64,000 nt of DNA, from positions 124,001 through 188,000 of the forward strand of contig NZ_JBHSGU010000005.1 of assembly GCF_042652645.1 (NCBI RefSeq). Direction: 5' to 3'. The DNA comes from Glaciecola siphonariae. Lineage in GTDB: Bacteria; Pseudomonadota; Gammaproteobacteria; Enterobacterales; Alteromonadaceae. Positions 7,707-16,816 of the stretch are shown here, in pieces. Each line of letters opens with the position of its first letter. Position 1 is the first letter of the stretch. The notes under the pieces are model-generated. The model was given only the letters and a program-made list of their open reading frames with translations, was not told where the DNA came from and ran no database searches. Position numbers and translations under genes: made by a program.

Positions 7707-8748
7707 AACTGTAAAAAAAATCCGCCTGTTGTACATCGGGAGCAATAATGGAACCAGCGGGCAACGGATAGCTGCTTTTCGTAGATTAGGTATTGAGGTA
7801 ACTGTGCGTGACCCAGTAAGTTTTTCTCCTATTTCAGAGAAGCTACTTTATAAATGCCTATTCGAATTTGGGGGCATCTTGATAGTTAACTTTATAGCGT
7901 TAAAGATGACAAGAAGTCTTAAAACGACCGAAGCAGACATCGTGTGGATTAATGCTGGTGACTTAGTTTCTCTTAATTTCGTCCGTTGGCTCAAATCTAA
8001 ATACGGATTAGTTGTGAACTACAATAATGACTTGCCATTCGGAAACAGGGATAAGCGACGTTGGTATCATTATAAACGCTCTGCTAGAGCTTACGATTGT
8101 CTGATGGTAAGGAGTAATACAGACCCTTCTTTGCCTTTCAAATATGGGACTTCTTATGTAGTTTTTATGTTAATGCTAGCCGACGAGGTCGAGCATGTGT
8201 GTGGAGTTCAATTTTTACCAACCTTTGAACAAAAAGAAGATATTGTATTTATAGGCACTTGGTTCAAAGAACGCGGTAGTTTCATCGAAACACTTATTAA
8301 CTATGGCCTAAACATAGCTATCTATGGTGATCGGTGGGAGAAATGTGAAAATTGGGAGAGATTAAAAAAGTATCACAAAGGAAGGGCTCTTTCAGGTAAA
8401 AAATATATTGAGACTTTGGCTTCCTATAAGATTTGTATAGGTCTTGTGTCGGAGGAAAATAATGATCTTCATACTAGAAGAAGTATCGAAATCCCTCTTG
8501 CAAAGAGCGTTCTTTGTACGAAACGAACTTACGAACATGAATTAATGTACAGTGAAAATGAAGAAGCAATTTTCTGGGAATCACCCGAAGAATGTGCCCG
8601 TAAATGCGCAGAGTTACTTTCTGAACCTTTAAAAATTAAGGTAATGAGCGAAGCAGGACATGCTAGGGCGATAAGAAATAATTTATTCAATGAGCCTTTT
8701 TTAAGCGGCGTATTAAGTCATTTGATTAACAGGGGAAATTACCAGTAG
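7696..8748 (+). CDS. Glycosyltransferase, CgeB-like (glyco_trans_1_2 type)
   Basis: A 350-residue GT-B-type glycosyltransferase starting at GTG 7696. AAGGT sits upstream inside the polymerase gene. The N-terminal half includes LLYIGSNNGTSGQRIAAFRR. The C-terminal half includes CIGLVSEENNDLHTRRSIEIP and a conserved acidic nucleotide-binding region (YSENEEAIFWESPEECA), as in the CgeB/PF13524 family. It likely adds one sugar of the repeat unit at the cytoplasmic face. It overlaps the upstream gene by 11 bases and the downstream gene by one base, so it is cotranscribed. Donor and linkage are unknown. Confidence 0.72.
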   Translation: MRFETVKKIRLLYIGSNNGTSGQRIAAFRRLGIEVTVRDPVSFSPISEKLLYKCLFEFGGILIVNFIALKMTRSLKTTEADIVWINAGDLVSLNFVRWLKSKYGLVVNYNNDLPFGNRDKRRWYHYKRSARAYDCLMVRSNTDPSLPFKYGTSYVVFMLMLADEVEHVCGVQFLPTFEQKEDIVFIGTWFKERGSFIETLINYGLNIAIYGDRWEKCENWERLKKYHKGRALSGKKYIETLASYKICIGLVSEENNDLHTRRSIEIPLAKSVLCTKRTYEHELMYSENEEAIFWESPEECARKCAELLSEPLKIKVMSEAGHARAIRNNLFNEPFLSGVLSHLINRGNYQ

Positions 8749-9944
8749 TGAAAGTGATATTTATTACTCACCCAAACTTCATGAAATCCAAGAGCATGCC
8801 GCTATTCGCTAACATGTTGAAGGAAATGGCTCAAAAAGAGGGGATATATGAAGATACATGGTGTCCTAAGCCGGTTGTCTACACAGCTTTTTTCGGCGAA
8901 AAAGTTGCTAAATGGTTAGGTTACATTGATCAGTACCTAATTTTTCCATTTCTTCTTTACAGAAGACTCAGTCGAATAAAAACTGCAACGCTATTCGTGT
9001 TTACTGACCAAGCATTAGGGCCTTGGATGCCGCTATTTAAAAAAGTTCCTCATGTTGTCCACTGTCACGATCTGCTAGCTTTACGGTCTGCTCTCGGTCA
9101 AATATCGCAAAATAAGACTGGGCTCAGTGGTCGTATTTATCAATCTTTAATAAAGGCAGGATTTCAGAAAGCCTCTCACTTTATCTGTATAACCGAGAAG
9201 ACAAGAAGTGATTTATGCCAGTTTGGAAAGATCGAAAAGAAAAATACTTCTGTCGTTCACAACCCTTTACATTATGATTTTTTTCCAATGGCGAGAGAAA
9301 TAGCCGCAGGAGAATTAGAAGGCAAGCAGATTGTTGAATCAACACAGAGTTTTTTATTACACATAAGTGCTGGTCAATGGTACAAAAACTTGGAAGGAGT
9401 TATCGAACTATATAATCTTTATAGTAGTACAGTTGTCAACCCTCTACCGCTGGTGATGGTAATCCCAAATAGCAACATAGTTACGTCATACTTAGATGCA
9501 AAAGGTTATGACTGCGATATTCGAATACATTCAAACTTGAGTATTGAAACAATACATAGTCTATATTCAGCAGCATCGATATTTTTATTTCCGAGTCATC
9601 AAGAAGGTTTTGGGTGGCCCCTAATAGAAGCTCAGGCTTGCGGTTGTAGAGTGCTTACAACGACAGCACCGCCTATGAACGAAATAGCAGGCGACCATTC
9701 ATATTACGTTGATGAAGTACAAAATGAAGATATTCATGAATGGGCAAAAAAAAATTGTCATATTCTTTGTAAGGCTCTGAATATCACAGGTGTGGACCTA
9801 GAGAAAGAGAGAATAAAGTGTTTGGAGTGGGCTAAAAATTTTACCAAACAAAAAAAATTCGGCGAATACTTGAAGGTTTACGATATTGAGTATAAAAAAC
9901 AGTCTAATGCTTGTATGTTAGGGTCGAAATTCAATGTACGCTAG
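8748..9944 (+). CDS. Glycosyltransferase family 4
   Basis: A 398-residue GT-B enzyme. Its C-terminal domain has the GT4 donor-site pattern FPSHQEGFGWPLIEAQACGC (the E-x7-E motif), followed by TTAPPMNEIAGD. It starts at GTG 8748, sharing one base with the previous stop codon, with AGGGGA at 8731-8736 as the ribosome site. It is predicted to add a sugar from a nucleotide donor to the lipid-linked EPS intermediate. There is no membrane segment. Donor sugar is not predictable from this reading. Confidence 0.8.
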   Translation: MKVIFITHPNFMKSKSMPLFANMLKEMAQKEGIYEDTWCPKPVVYTAFFGEKVAKWLGYIDQYLIFPFLLYRRLSRIKTATLFVFTDQALGPWMPLFKKVPHVVHCHDLLALRSALGQISQNKTGLSGRIYQSLIKAGFQKASHFICITEKTRSDLCQFGKIEKKNTSVVHNPLHYDFFPMAREIAAGELEGKQIVESTQSFLLHISAGQWYKNLEGVIELYNLYSSTVVNPLPLVMVIPNSNIVTSYLDAKGYDCDIRIHSNLSIETIHSLYSAASIFLFPSHQEGFGWPLIEAQACGCRVLTTTAPPMNEIAGDHSYYVDEVQNEDIHEWAKKNCHILCKALNITGVDLEKERIKCLEWAKNFTKQKKFGEYLKVYDIEYKKQSNACMLGSKFNVR

Positions 9945-9979
9945 CAAGAACGCATAGATAAATTGTTAAGGAGAACATT

Positions 9980-11140
9980 CTGAAAATTTTACGAGTAATT
10001 CCGTCACTCGACAAAAAAGACGGTGGCCCAGTTAATGGATTGATAAATTCTACGCCGTTACTTGAATCTCTTGGTTTTGCAATTGATATTGCAACTTTCA
10101 AGAATGAAGCGAATTTGGAGTATATAAGCGACGAATCAACAATTTTTGAGTTTGATAGTTATTTGGGTACTTATAGTTTTTCACCATCATTTAACAAATG
10201 GCTCCTCGCAAATTTAAAAAATTACAATGCCGTAATCATTCATGGGATTTGGCAGTTTCATTCATATGCGGTTGCAAGGCACTGTAAGAAACAGAAAATC
10301 CCATTTGTTTTATTTACGCATGGTATGCTCGACCCCTATTTCAATTCAGTCTCTTTTTTCAAATATATAAAAAAAGTTCTCTATTGGAAAGTGTTCGAAA
10401 ATACAACACTTTCACTTGCTTCGAGAGTACTTTTTACCAGTGAAGAAGAAAAAAGGTGTTCCGCTCTTTCATTTTCCCCTTACGAAGTAAACGGTGAAGT
10501 CATTGCTTATGGTTCACCGGATTTAAGCATAAAGAACACTAGCACTAATAGATTTTATGACACGTACCCACTTTTAAAAAATAAACAAATTTTTTTATTC
10601 CTATCCAGAATTCACCCCAAAAAGGGTATCGAAGTTTTAATAAACGCAATAAGCAGACTCGAGAAGAGCGGGAATGACGTTGCTTTTTGCATTGCGGGTC
10701 CGATAAACGAGAGCTACAAAACTAAATTAGAAGCACTTATTTCATCTCTCAATATATCGAATAAAATACATTGGCTGGGTATGTTAGATGGTGAATTGAA
10801 GCATGGCGCCTTTAAAGCAGCAGACGTTTTTATACTGCCATCATTTCAAGAAAATTTTGGCATTGTAGTAGCGGAATCATTAAGCCTTAGTACACCTGTC
10901 ATAATTTCGGACAGAGTAAACATATGGCAAGAAATAAAAGCCTCTAAATCAGGTTATGTATGTGAACCGTCAGCCACTGGTTTAGTTAAAGCTATCGAGA
11001 AATGGAATACGCTAAGCTCTGAAGAGAAGAAGATAATGAGTAAAAATGCTAGAAGCTGTTACGAGAGTCAATTTTCTTTGCAAGAGTCTGCTAAAGATAT
11101 TGCACGAGTAATTAGAGATATCGCTGCTGTATCCCCTTAG
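9980..11140 (+). CDS. Glycosyltransferase family 4; probable non-AUG start
   Basis: A GT4 enzyme of about 386 residues. The first ordinary start (TTG 10040) truncates the conserved N-terminus. Reading upstream in frame gives KILRVIPSLDKKDGGPVNGL, the standard GT4 opening with the acceptor-side GG motif. A perfect AAGGAG at 9968-9973 sits six bases before CTG 9980 (ATT at 9977 is also in frame). I therefore place the start at CTG 9980. The C-terminal half has HPKKGIEVLINAI and LPSFQENFGIVVAESLSLS, the donor-binding motif. It belongs to the EPS operon and adds one residue of the repeat unit. Confidence 0.8.
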   Translation: MKILRVIPSLDKKDGGPVNGLINSTPLLESLGFAIDIATFKNEANLEYISDESTIFEFDSYLGTYSFSPSFNKWLLANLKNYNAVIIHGIWQFHSYAVARHCKKQKIPFVLFTHGMLDPYFNSVSFFKYIKKVLYWKVFENTTLSLASRVLFTSEEEKRCSALSFSPYEVNGEVIAYGSPDLSIKNTSTNRFYDTYPLLKNKQIFLFLSRIHPKKGIEVLINAISRLEKSGNDVAFCIAGPINESYKTKLEALISSLNISNKIHWLGMLDGELKHGAFKAADVFILPSFQENFGIVVAESLSLSTPVIISDRVNIWQEIKASKSGYVCEPSATGLVKAIEKWNTLSSEEKKIMSKNARSCYESQFSLQESAKDIARVIRDIAAVSP

Positions 11141-11180
11141 GAAGTATGAACTGTTGGTGAGAGCGGACAAGGAAAATAGA

Positions 11181-11753
11181 ATGAAAACTCAACTACTACA
11201 AAAGTTTGAAATGCCTAATGGATTCAGAGGTAGGAATAAATTTATAGTACAAGCTTGGTGGGTTATTCAATCAAGTCTTTTTACTCTTTCCCCGCAATTC
11301 ATGTACTCTTGGCGAAGTTTTCTTCTGCGCTTATTTGGCGCCGAAATAGGAAAAGGAGTAATTATTCGCCCATCGGTAAGAATCACTTACCCATGGAAGC
11401 TCAGAATCGGCGATTACAGTTGGATAGGTGATGAAGTATGTCTTTACACTCTGGGAGAAATTGAAATTGGTTCAAATACTGTAATTTCGCAGAAATGCTA
11501 TATCTGCACCGGTTCTCATGAATATACTTCAGAAGCATTCGATATATATGCTCAGAAAATAACGATTAAGGATCAAGCTTGGTTGGCTACAGACGTATTT
11601 GTTGCGCCTGGTGTATCCATTGGAGAAGGGACGGTAGTAGGAGCTCGCAGCAGTGTTTTTAATGATTTACCCGAAGGCATGATATGTATAGGAAATCCAG
11701 CAAAACCTCTTAGGAAGAGAGATAGTAATGAAACTCGCACTAAAAAGCCTTAA
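11181..11753 (+). CDS. WcaF-like acetyltransferase (left-handed beta-helix)
   Basis: About 190 residues with hexapeptide-repeat turns (IGKGVIIRPSVRI, IGDYSWIGDEVCL, IEIGSNTVIS, GVSIGEGTVVGARS) and the closing GNPAKPLRKR of LbH acetyltransferases. It matches the colanic-acid WcaF type, which O-acetylates a sugar of the repeat unit using acetyl-CoA. A TTG at 11154 could extend it. The ATG at 11181 has AAGGAA six bases upstream and gives a length near the usual one for WcaF, so it is preferred. The 3' end overlaps the next gene by 26 bases. Confidence 0.83.
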   Translation: MKTQLLQKFEMPNGFRGRNKFIVQAWWVIQSSLFTLSPQFMYSWRSFLLRLFGAEIGKGVIIRPSVRITYPWKLRIGDYSWIGDEVCLYTLGEIEIGSNTVISQKCYICTGSHEYTSEAFDIYAQKITIKDQAWLATDVFVAPGVSIGEGTVVGARSSVFNDLPEGMICIGNPAKPLRKRDSNETRTKKP

Positions 11754-13017
11754 CTATTCACCAGAGTTAACAGGCATCGGGAAATACAATGGTGAAATGT
11801 GCAGCTCACTTGCACAGAAGGGAATCGACGTAACTGCAATCGTTGCACCTCCCTACTATCCTGACTGGAAAGTTAATCAGGCCTATTCTGCTGTGTTTTA
11901 TAAAACCGAAACGATTGAACAGGTTACTGTTCAGCGCTGCCCTTTATATGTGCCCGCGAAGGTAAGTACTCTTAAACGCTTGCTTCATTTATCGAGTTTT
12001 GCGCTTAGCTCTGGCATTCGCTTGTTTACGCATGTGTTCAAAAGCCCTGATGTAATTGTACTGGTGCAACCTACGCTCTTTTGCGCACCTCTCACGCTCT
12101 TATTTGCAAAACTTACTAACACTAAAACCGTGCTCCACATACAAGACTTTGAAGTAGATGCGCTCTTTGGCCTCGGCATGCTTGGTGAAGGCAAAACAGC
12201 TAGCTTGGCGCGTAGAGTCGAAAAGTGGCTTACCTGCAAGTTCGACAGGGTATCTACAATCTCCTATTCCATGATAGAGAACGCAAAGCGCAAAGGCGTA
12301 CCGGCTGAAAAAATCATACATTTTCCAAACTGGTCAGACACCGATTTTGTAAGCCCTGATACAAACGGCGATGCACTCAAGCAAGAGTGGGGCTTAGCAC
12401 CTACTAACAAGGTTGTATTATACGCTGGTAACATTGGCAACAAGCAAGGCTTGGATATTGTGTTAGATGCAGCCCAAGCATTTAAGGCCTCACCAGAAGT
12501 TAAATTTGTAATGGTAGGCGCAGGCTCTTATGTAGCAGAGTTGAAGCAACTTGCTGAACAAATGCAATTATCCAATGTGCTTTTTATGCCCCTACAAGCA
12601 TGGGAGCGCGTGCCTGAAATGCTTGCCCTTGCTGATATTCACCTAGTTATTCAAAAACGCGGCGCTGCCGATGCCGTGCTACCTTCAAAACTCACTAACA
12701 TATTATCGGCTGGCGGCCATGCTATTGTTACTGCCGACCAACACACCGAACTCGGTAAAATACAGCAAAAACACTCAGGCATTTACACCTGCATTGAGCC
12801 AGAAAATGCCACAGCACTTACCCAAGCTTTAAATCAATTACTCGCGAGCGATTTGAGCAAGCACAATGATGTAGCGCGCCAGTTTGCTCTGCAATATTTA
12901 AACAAAAACAAAATACTGGATAAGTTTATAAGCGAGTTAGAAGTACTCGCCAATGTAAGCGCTGCAAGTTCAGTATCAATAGACGAAGACGAGGACTTAA
13001 CATGTCACAAAAAGTAG
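11728..13017 (+). CDS. Glycosyltransferase WcaI-like (GT4)
   Basis: A 429-residue GT-B enzyme. The N-terminus (LNYSPELTGIGKYNGEMCSSLAQKG) and the middle (VLYAGNIGNKQGLDIVLDAA) match the WcaI group of colanic-acid glycosyltransferases. The donor-site region is PSKLTNILSAGGHAIV, which lacks the usual E-x7-E, as is common in this group. It lies between a WcaF-like gene and gmd, mirroring the colanic-acid operon, so a fucose or related acceptor is plausible but unproved. Overlaps of 26 and 16 bases with its neighbours imply translational coupling. G+C rises again from here. Confidence 0.83.
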   Translation: MKLALKSLNYSPELTGIGKYNGEMCSSLAQKGIDVTAIVAPPYYPDWKVNQAYSAVFYKTETIEQVTVQRCPLYVPAKVSTLKRLLHLSSFALSSGIRLFTHVFKSPDVIVLVQPTLFCAPLTLLFAKLTNTKTVLHIQDFEVDALFGLGMLGEGKTASLARRVEKWLTCKFDRVSTISYSMIENAKRKGVPAEKIIHFPNWSDTDFVSPDTNGDALKQEWGLAPTNKVVLYAGNIGNKQGLDIVLDAAQAFKASPEVKFVMVGAGSYVAELKQLAEQMQLSNVLFMPLQAWERVPEMLALADIHLVIQKRGAADAVLPSKLTNILSAGGHAIVTADQHTELGKIQQKHSGIYTCIEPENATALTQALNQLLASDLSKHNDVARQFALQYLNKNKILDKFISELEVLANVSAASSVSIDEDEDLTCHKK

Positions 13018-14123
13018 CATTAATTACCGGCGTTACCGGTCAAGACGGATCTTACCTTGCCGAGTTACTGCTCGAAAAAGGTTACAAAGTACACGGCATA
13101 AAACGCAGAGCGTCTTTGTTTAACACTCAGCGTGTTGACCATATTTATGAAGATATCCACGTTGATAACGCCAACTTTGTCTTGCACTACGGTGACCTAT
13201 CCGACTCGTCTAACCTTATACGCATAATGCGTGAGGTTGAGCCTGATGAAGTTTACAACCTTGGCGCACAAAGCCACGTGGCAGTATCGTTTGAAGCACC
13301 CGAATACACTGCAGATGTAGATGCTCTAGGCACACTTCGCTTATTAGAAGCTATTCGCTTTTTGGGCCTAGAGAAAAAGACCAAGTTTTATCAAGCCTCT
13401 ACTTCAGAGCTGTATGGCTTAGTACAAGAAATTCCTCAAAAAGAAACCACACCCTTTCACCCGCGCTCCCCTTATGCTGTAGCTAAAATGTATGCGTACT
13501 GGATAGCGGTAAACTATCGTGAGAGTTACGGTATATATGCCTGTAACGGCATTTTGTTTAATCACGAATCGCCTCGTCGCGGTGAAACCTTTGTTACTCG
13601 CAAAATCACGCGAGCGCTCGCTAACATATCGCAAGGGCTTGAGAAGTGTTTGTTCTTAGGCAACATGGATGCACTGCGCGACTGGGGCCACGCAAAAGAC
13701 TATGTGCGTATGCAGTGGATGATGCTGCAACAAGACACACCCGAAGACTTTGTTATTGCTACTGGCAAGCAAATATCAGTGCGTGAATTTGTGCGCTTAT
13801 CGGCTAAAGAATTAGGCATAACGCTAGAATTCAGCGGCGAAGGTGTAGACGAAATTGCAACTGTAGCGGCTATTGAAGGTGACAACGCACATGCGCTTAG
13901 AGTTGGCGATATAATTGTTAAAGTAGACCCGCGCTACTTCCGCCCGGCAGAGGTAGAAACACTATTAGGTGACCCTACCAAAGCCAAAGAAAAGCTTGGT
14001 TGGGTACCCGAAATTACCGTTGAAGAAATGTGTGCCGAAATGGTGCAAAGCGACTTAGAAGTAGCCAAACAGCATGCGCTATTAAAAACCCACGGCTATA
14101 AAATTGCCGTTGCCGTAGAGTAA
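13002..14123 (+). CDS. gmd: GDP-mannose 4,6-dehydratase
   Basis: A 373-residue short-chain dehydrogenase. The NADP-binding GVTGQDGSYLAELLLEKGY is at the N-terminus, STSELYG follows near residue 128, and the catalytic YAVAKMYAYW (YxxxK) lies near residues 154-163. NGILFNHESPRRGETFVTRK is diagnostic of Gmd. It converts GDP-D-mannose to GDP-4-keto-6-deoxy-D-mannose, the first step to GDP-L-fucose. The next enzyme, fcl, lies 1.3 kb downstream, separated by an SGNH-type gene. It overlaps the preceding gene by 16 bases. Confidence 0.96.
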   Translation: MSQKVALITGVTGQDGSYLAELLLEKGYKVHGIKRRASLFNTQRVDHIYEDIHVDNANFVLHYGDLSDSSNLIRIMREVEPDEVYNLGAQSHVAVSFEAPEYTADVDALGTLRLLEAIRFLGLEKKTKFYQASTSELYGLVQEIPQKETTPFHPRSPYAVAKMYAYWIAVNYRESYGIYACNGILFNHESPRRGETFVTRKITRALANISQGLEKCLFLGNMDALRDWGHAKDYVRMQWMMLQQDTPEDFVIATGKQISVREFVRLSAKELGITLEFSGEGVDEIATVAAIEGDNAHALRVGDIIVKVDPRYFRPAEVETLLGDPTKAKEKLGWVPEITVEEMCAEMVQSDLEVAKQHALLKTHGYKIAVAVE

Positions 14124-14198
14124 ATTTAATGGATTCAGAGCTCTAATTTTTTCCTATCAATATTAAAAATACATAGAGAACGCTAGTAGGATGATCAA

Positions 14199-15134
14199 AT
14201 GAAAAAACTGTTTATTTTTGTAACCATAACTTTGTTTCTTATTGAATTTATTCTTTACACAATTGGCTTTAAACAGTCACCTCTGTACAAAGCCAGCAAT
14301 GAATACGAATACATTTACAAAGAAAATCAGTCTATGAATCGGTTTGGAAATCAAATTTTAGTCAATGAGTACTCTATGAGAAGCAAACCGCTCGTCAATG
14401 AAGCTGATGAATTCAGAATTCTTTTATTAGGTGACTCTGTAGTAAACGGAGGTAATCTAACAACTCATTCGGCATTAGCGACCTCGTTGCTTGAAAAAAA
14501 TTTACAAAACAATTATGGCGATAGCTATAGAGTTTTGAATGCTTCGGCCGGCTCTTGGGGGCCTGACAATGCGGCCGCGTATTATAAAGAATTCAACAAT
14601 TTAAAAGAGTCAGCTGTCGTTGTTATATTTAGTAGCCACGATGCGGGCGACCAAATGACCAAGAAGCCGATCGTCGACATTCACCCTTCTTACCCAGGCA
14701 AGCAATATCCATTGGCTATTTTTGAACTTATAGACAGATATATCGTTCCCAGAGCGCTTCGTTTATTTAAGCGGAACAATACTAAACTTGCTGTTGATGA
14801 AGAAAAGATTGAAGCAGCACTTAATCCAGGATGGGAGAGTATTTTGAAATTAACCCAGCAGATGGATACACCGCTTCATATTTATCTTCATGCGGATATC
14901 CATGAACTATCAGCCGGCGAATACAACGAACAGGGGCAGAAAATAATTGAATTTGCTCGTAAAAATAAAATACCGATCACTTTTGATTTAGGAAATGGAT
15001 TATCAGAAATACATTATCGAGATAGTATTCATTACAACGATGAAGGACAAAAATTAATGGCAGCACTTCTGCAACCGGTGCTGCGCGGGATTATCAAAGA
15101 TGCGGTTGACAATAAAACCTTGCCGCATGATTAA
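14199..15134 (+). CDS. Membrane-anchored SGNH/GDSL-like hydrolase
   Basis: A 311-residue protein with an uncleaved N-terminal anchor (LFIFVTITLFLIEFILYTIG). FRILLLGDSVVNGG carries the block I nucleophile motif (GDS), and DSIHYNDEGQKLMAALL near the C-terminus carries the block V D-x-x-H. It is predicted to act outside the inner membrane, probably adding or removing an acyl group on the EPS. It interrupts the gmd-fcl pair and is more A+T-rich than either, so it may be a later insertion. Substrate is inferred from context only. Confidence 0.7.
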   Translation: MKKLFIFVTITLFLIEFILYTIGFKQSPLYKASNEYEYIYKENQSMNRFGNQILVNEYSMRSKPLVNEADEFRILLLGDSVVNGGNLTTHSALATSLLEKNLQNNYGDSYRVLNASAGSWGPDNAAAYYKEFNNLKESAVVVIFSSHDAGDQMTKKPIVDIHPSYPGKQYPLAIFELIDRYIVPRALRLFKRNNTKLAVDEEKIEAALNPGWESILKLTQQMDTPLHIYLHADIHELSAGEYNEQGQKIIEFARKNKIPITFDLGNGLSEIHYRDSIHYNDEGQKLMAALLQPVLRGIIKDAVDNKTLPHD

Positions 15135-15399
15135 CCTGTGTCCACTTTAACAAAATATATTTCGATTTATCGGATTAGCAAACATCTTGCTAACTAATAA
15201 TTAGTGAATCAATGCAATTGAAGATGTTTTTAGACTTCATACCAACAATTTAAGCTAAGAAATGGTATGCGTGATCTCAAAATATTTACAATTTTTTCGT
15301 CTTTCAAAAAAATAACTATTTAAACCCAGACAGGGATTAATATGACGTTTGTTAAGCTAAATTTTTTGAGCCTGAATGAATTTAAAGGGATAAACCAAT

Positions 15400-16359
15400 A
15401 TGAAAACCGTATTTGTAGCCGGGCACAATGGCATGGTGGGCTCTGCAGTTGTGAGGCAGTTAGAGCGGGCTGGTAACTGCAATGTAATTACGCGCTCTCG
15501 CGCGCAGCTCGATTTATGCGACCAAACTGCTGTGTCGCAATTTTTTAGCACCAACAAAATAGATGAAGTGTACCTTGCTGCCGCAAAAGTAGGCGGCATT
15601 ATTGCCAATAACACCTACCCTGCCGACTTTATTTACCAAAACTTGATGATACAGAACAATATTATTCACAGCGCACACTTAAGTGATGTGAACAATTTAT
15701 TGTTTTTAGGCTCATCTTGCATTTACCCTAAATTGGCTGAGCAGCCCATGCGCGAAAGTGCCCTACTCACCGGCACACTCGAACCAACTAACGAACCCTA
15801 CGCTATTGCAAAAATTGCCGGCATTAAAATGTGTGAGTCATACAACCGCCAGTATGGGCGTAACTATCGCTCGGTAATGCCCACTAACCTTTATGGGCAA
15901 AACGATAACTTTCATCCTGAAAACTCCCACGTAATTCCTGCACTAATTCGCCGCTTTCACGAAGCAAAGCTTGCTAATAGCCAAGAGGTGGTTGCTTGGG
16001 GTAGCGGTAAGCCCATGCGCGAGTTTTTGCATGTTGACGACATGGCCGCAGCCTCTATTTTTGTAATGAATCTTGATAGCAAAACCTATGAAGCCAACAC
16101 ACAAGATATGCTAAGCCATATTAACGTAGGCTCAGGCCGCGACTGTACTATTCGCGAATTGGTTGAAACAGTTGCGAAAGTAGTGGGCTTTGAAGGCAGC
16201 ATTAGTTTTGACACAAGCAAGCCAGATGGCGCGCCACGCAAGCTTATGGACGTAAGCCGCTTGGCAAACCTGGGCTGGAAGTATCGTATTGAGCTTGAAG
16301 ATGGCCTGCGCAGCACATACGAGTGGTTTTTAAACAACCAAGACAAGTTTAGAAAGTAG
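15400..16359 (+). CDS. fcl: GDP-L-fucose synthase
   Basis: A 319-residue SDR-family epimerase/reductase. FVAGHNGMVGSAVVRQL is the NADP-binding motif. LFLGSSCIYPKLAEQP and YAIAKIAGIKMCESYNRQYG supply the catalytic Ser and YxxxK, and MPTNLYGQNDNFHPENSHV is diagnostic of Fcl/WcaG. It converts GDP-4-keto-6-deoxymannose to GDP-L-fucose, completing the pathway begun by gmd. AAAGGG upstream of the ATG at 15400 supports the start. The 265-base gap before it holds no clear gene; an AACATCTT/AAGATGTT inverted repeat with a long loop is present near 15181-15233. Confidence 0.95.
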   Translation: MKTVFVAGHNGMVGSAVVRQLERAGNCNVITRSRAQLDLCDQTAVSQFFSTNKIDEVYLAAAKVGGIIANNTYPADFIYQNLMIQNNIIHSAHLSDVNNLLFLGSSCIYPKLAEQPMRESALLTGTLEPTNEPYAIAKIAGIKMCESYNRQYGRNYRSVMPTNLYGQNDNFHPENSHVIPALIRRFHEAKLANSQEVVAWGSGKPMREFLHVDDMAAASIFVMNLDSKTYEANTQDMLSHINVGSGRDCTIRELVETVAKVVGFEGSISFDTSKPDGAPRKLMDVSRLANLGWKYRIELEDGLRSTYEWFLNNQDKFRK

Positions 16360-16360
16360 C

Positions 16361-16816
16361 ATGTTTTTAAGTATCAATGACTTTACTCAGGTAATTAAAA
16401 ACACGCCGCTCGTTTCATTAGACCTTGTGATCACCAATAGTGAAGGTAAAGCACTTTTAGGTAAGCGTAACAATCGCCCAGCAAAAGGTTTTTGGTTTGT
16501 GCCGGGCGGTCGTATTATGAAAAACGAGCCACTTAAAGCCGCATTTGAACGACTCACCAAAGAAGAACTAGGCCAGCAAATGGAATTACAGCAAGCTGAG
16601 CTTATTGGGCCCTTCGACCATTTTTATGATGACTGCGTGTTTGGTGAATCACCCTCTACCCATTACGTAGCCATAGCCTATAAGCTAAAAATATTGGGCG
16701 ATTTAACCAACTTACCTGTTGAGCAACATAATAGTTATAAATGGTTTGAGATTGATGAGTTGCTAAGTAGCGCCGAGGTACATGAGCATACAAAGTGGTA
16801 TTTTAAGGGGGCTTAA
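16361..16816 (+). CDS. gmm: GDP-mannose mannosyl hydrolase (atypical Nudix)
   Basis: A 151-residue Nudix-fold enzyme. The opening FLSINDFTQVIKNTPLVSLDL and GFWFVPGGRIMKNEPLKAAF match Gmm/WcaH/NudD. The Nudix box is the altered form typical of this enzyme, with ERLTKEELG in place of REUxEExG. It hydrolyses GDP-mannose or GDP-glucose to GDP and free sugar, probably balancing the GDP-mannose pool for the fucose pathway. It starts one base after fcl, and its last four bases overlap the end of the opposing nucleotidyltransferase gene. Confidence 0.92.
   Translation: MFLSINDFTQVIKNTPLVSLDLVITNSEGKALLGKRNNRPAKGFWFVPGGRIMKNEPLKAAFERLTKEELGQQMELQQAELIGPFDHFYDDCVFGESPSTHYVAIAYKLKILGDLTNLPVEQHNSYKWFEIDELLSSAEVHEHTKWYFKGA

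Noticed and set aside
15342..15476. 44-codon ORF with AGGGA upstream, overlapping the fcl start, as a leader peptide
   Set aside because: Most of it lies within fcl in another frame and it shows no attenuator-like residue run; support too weak to list.
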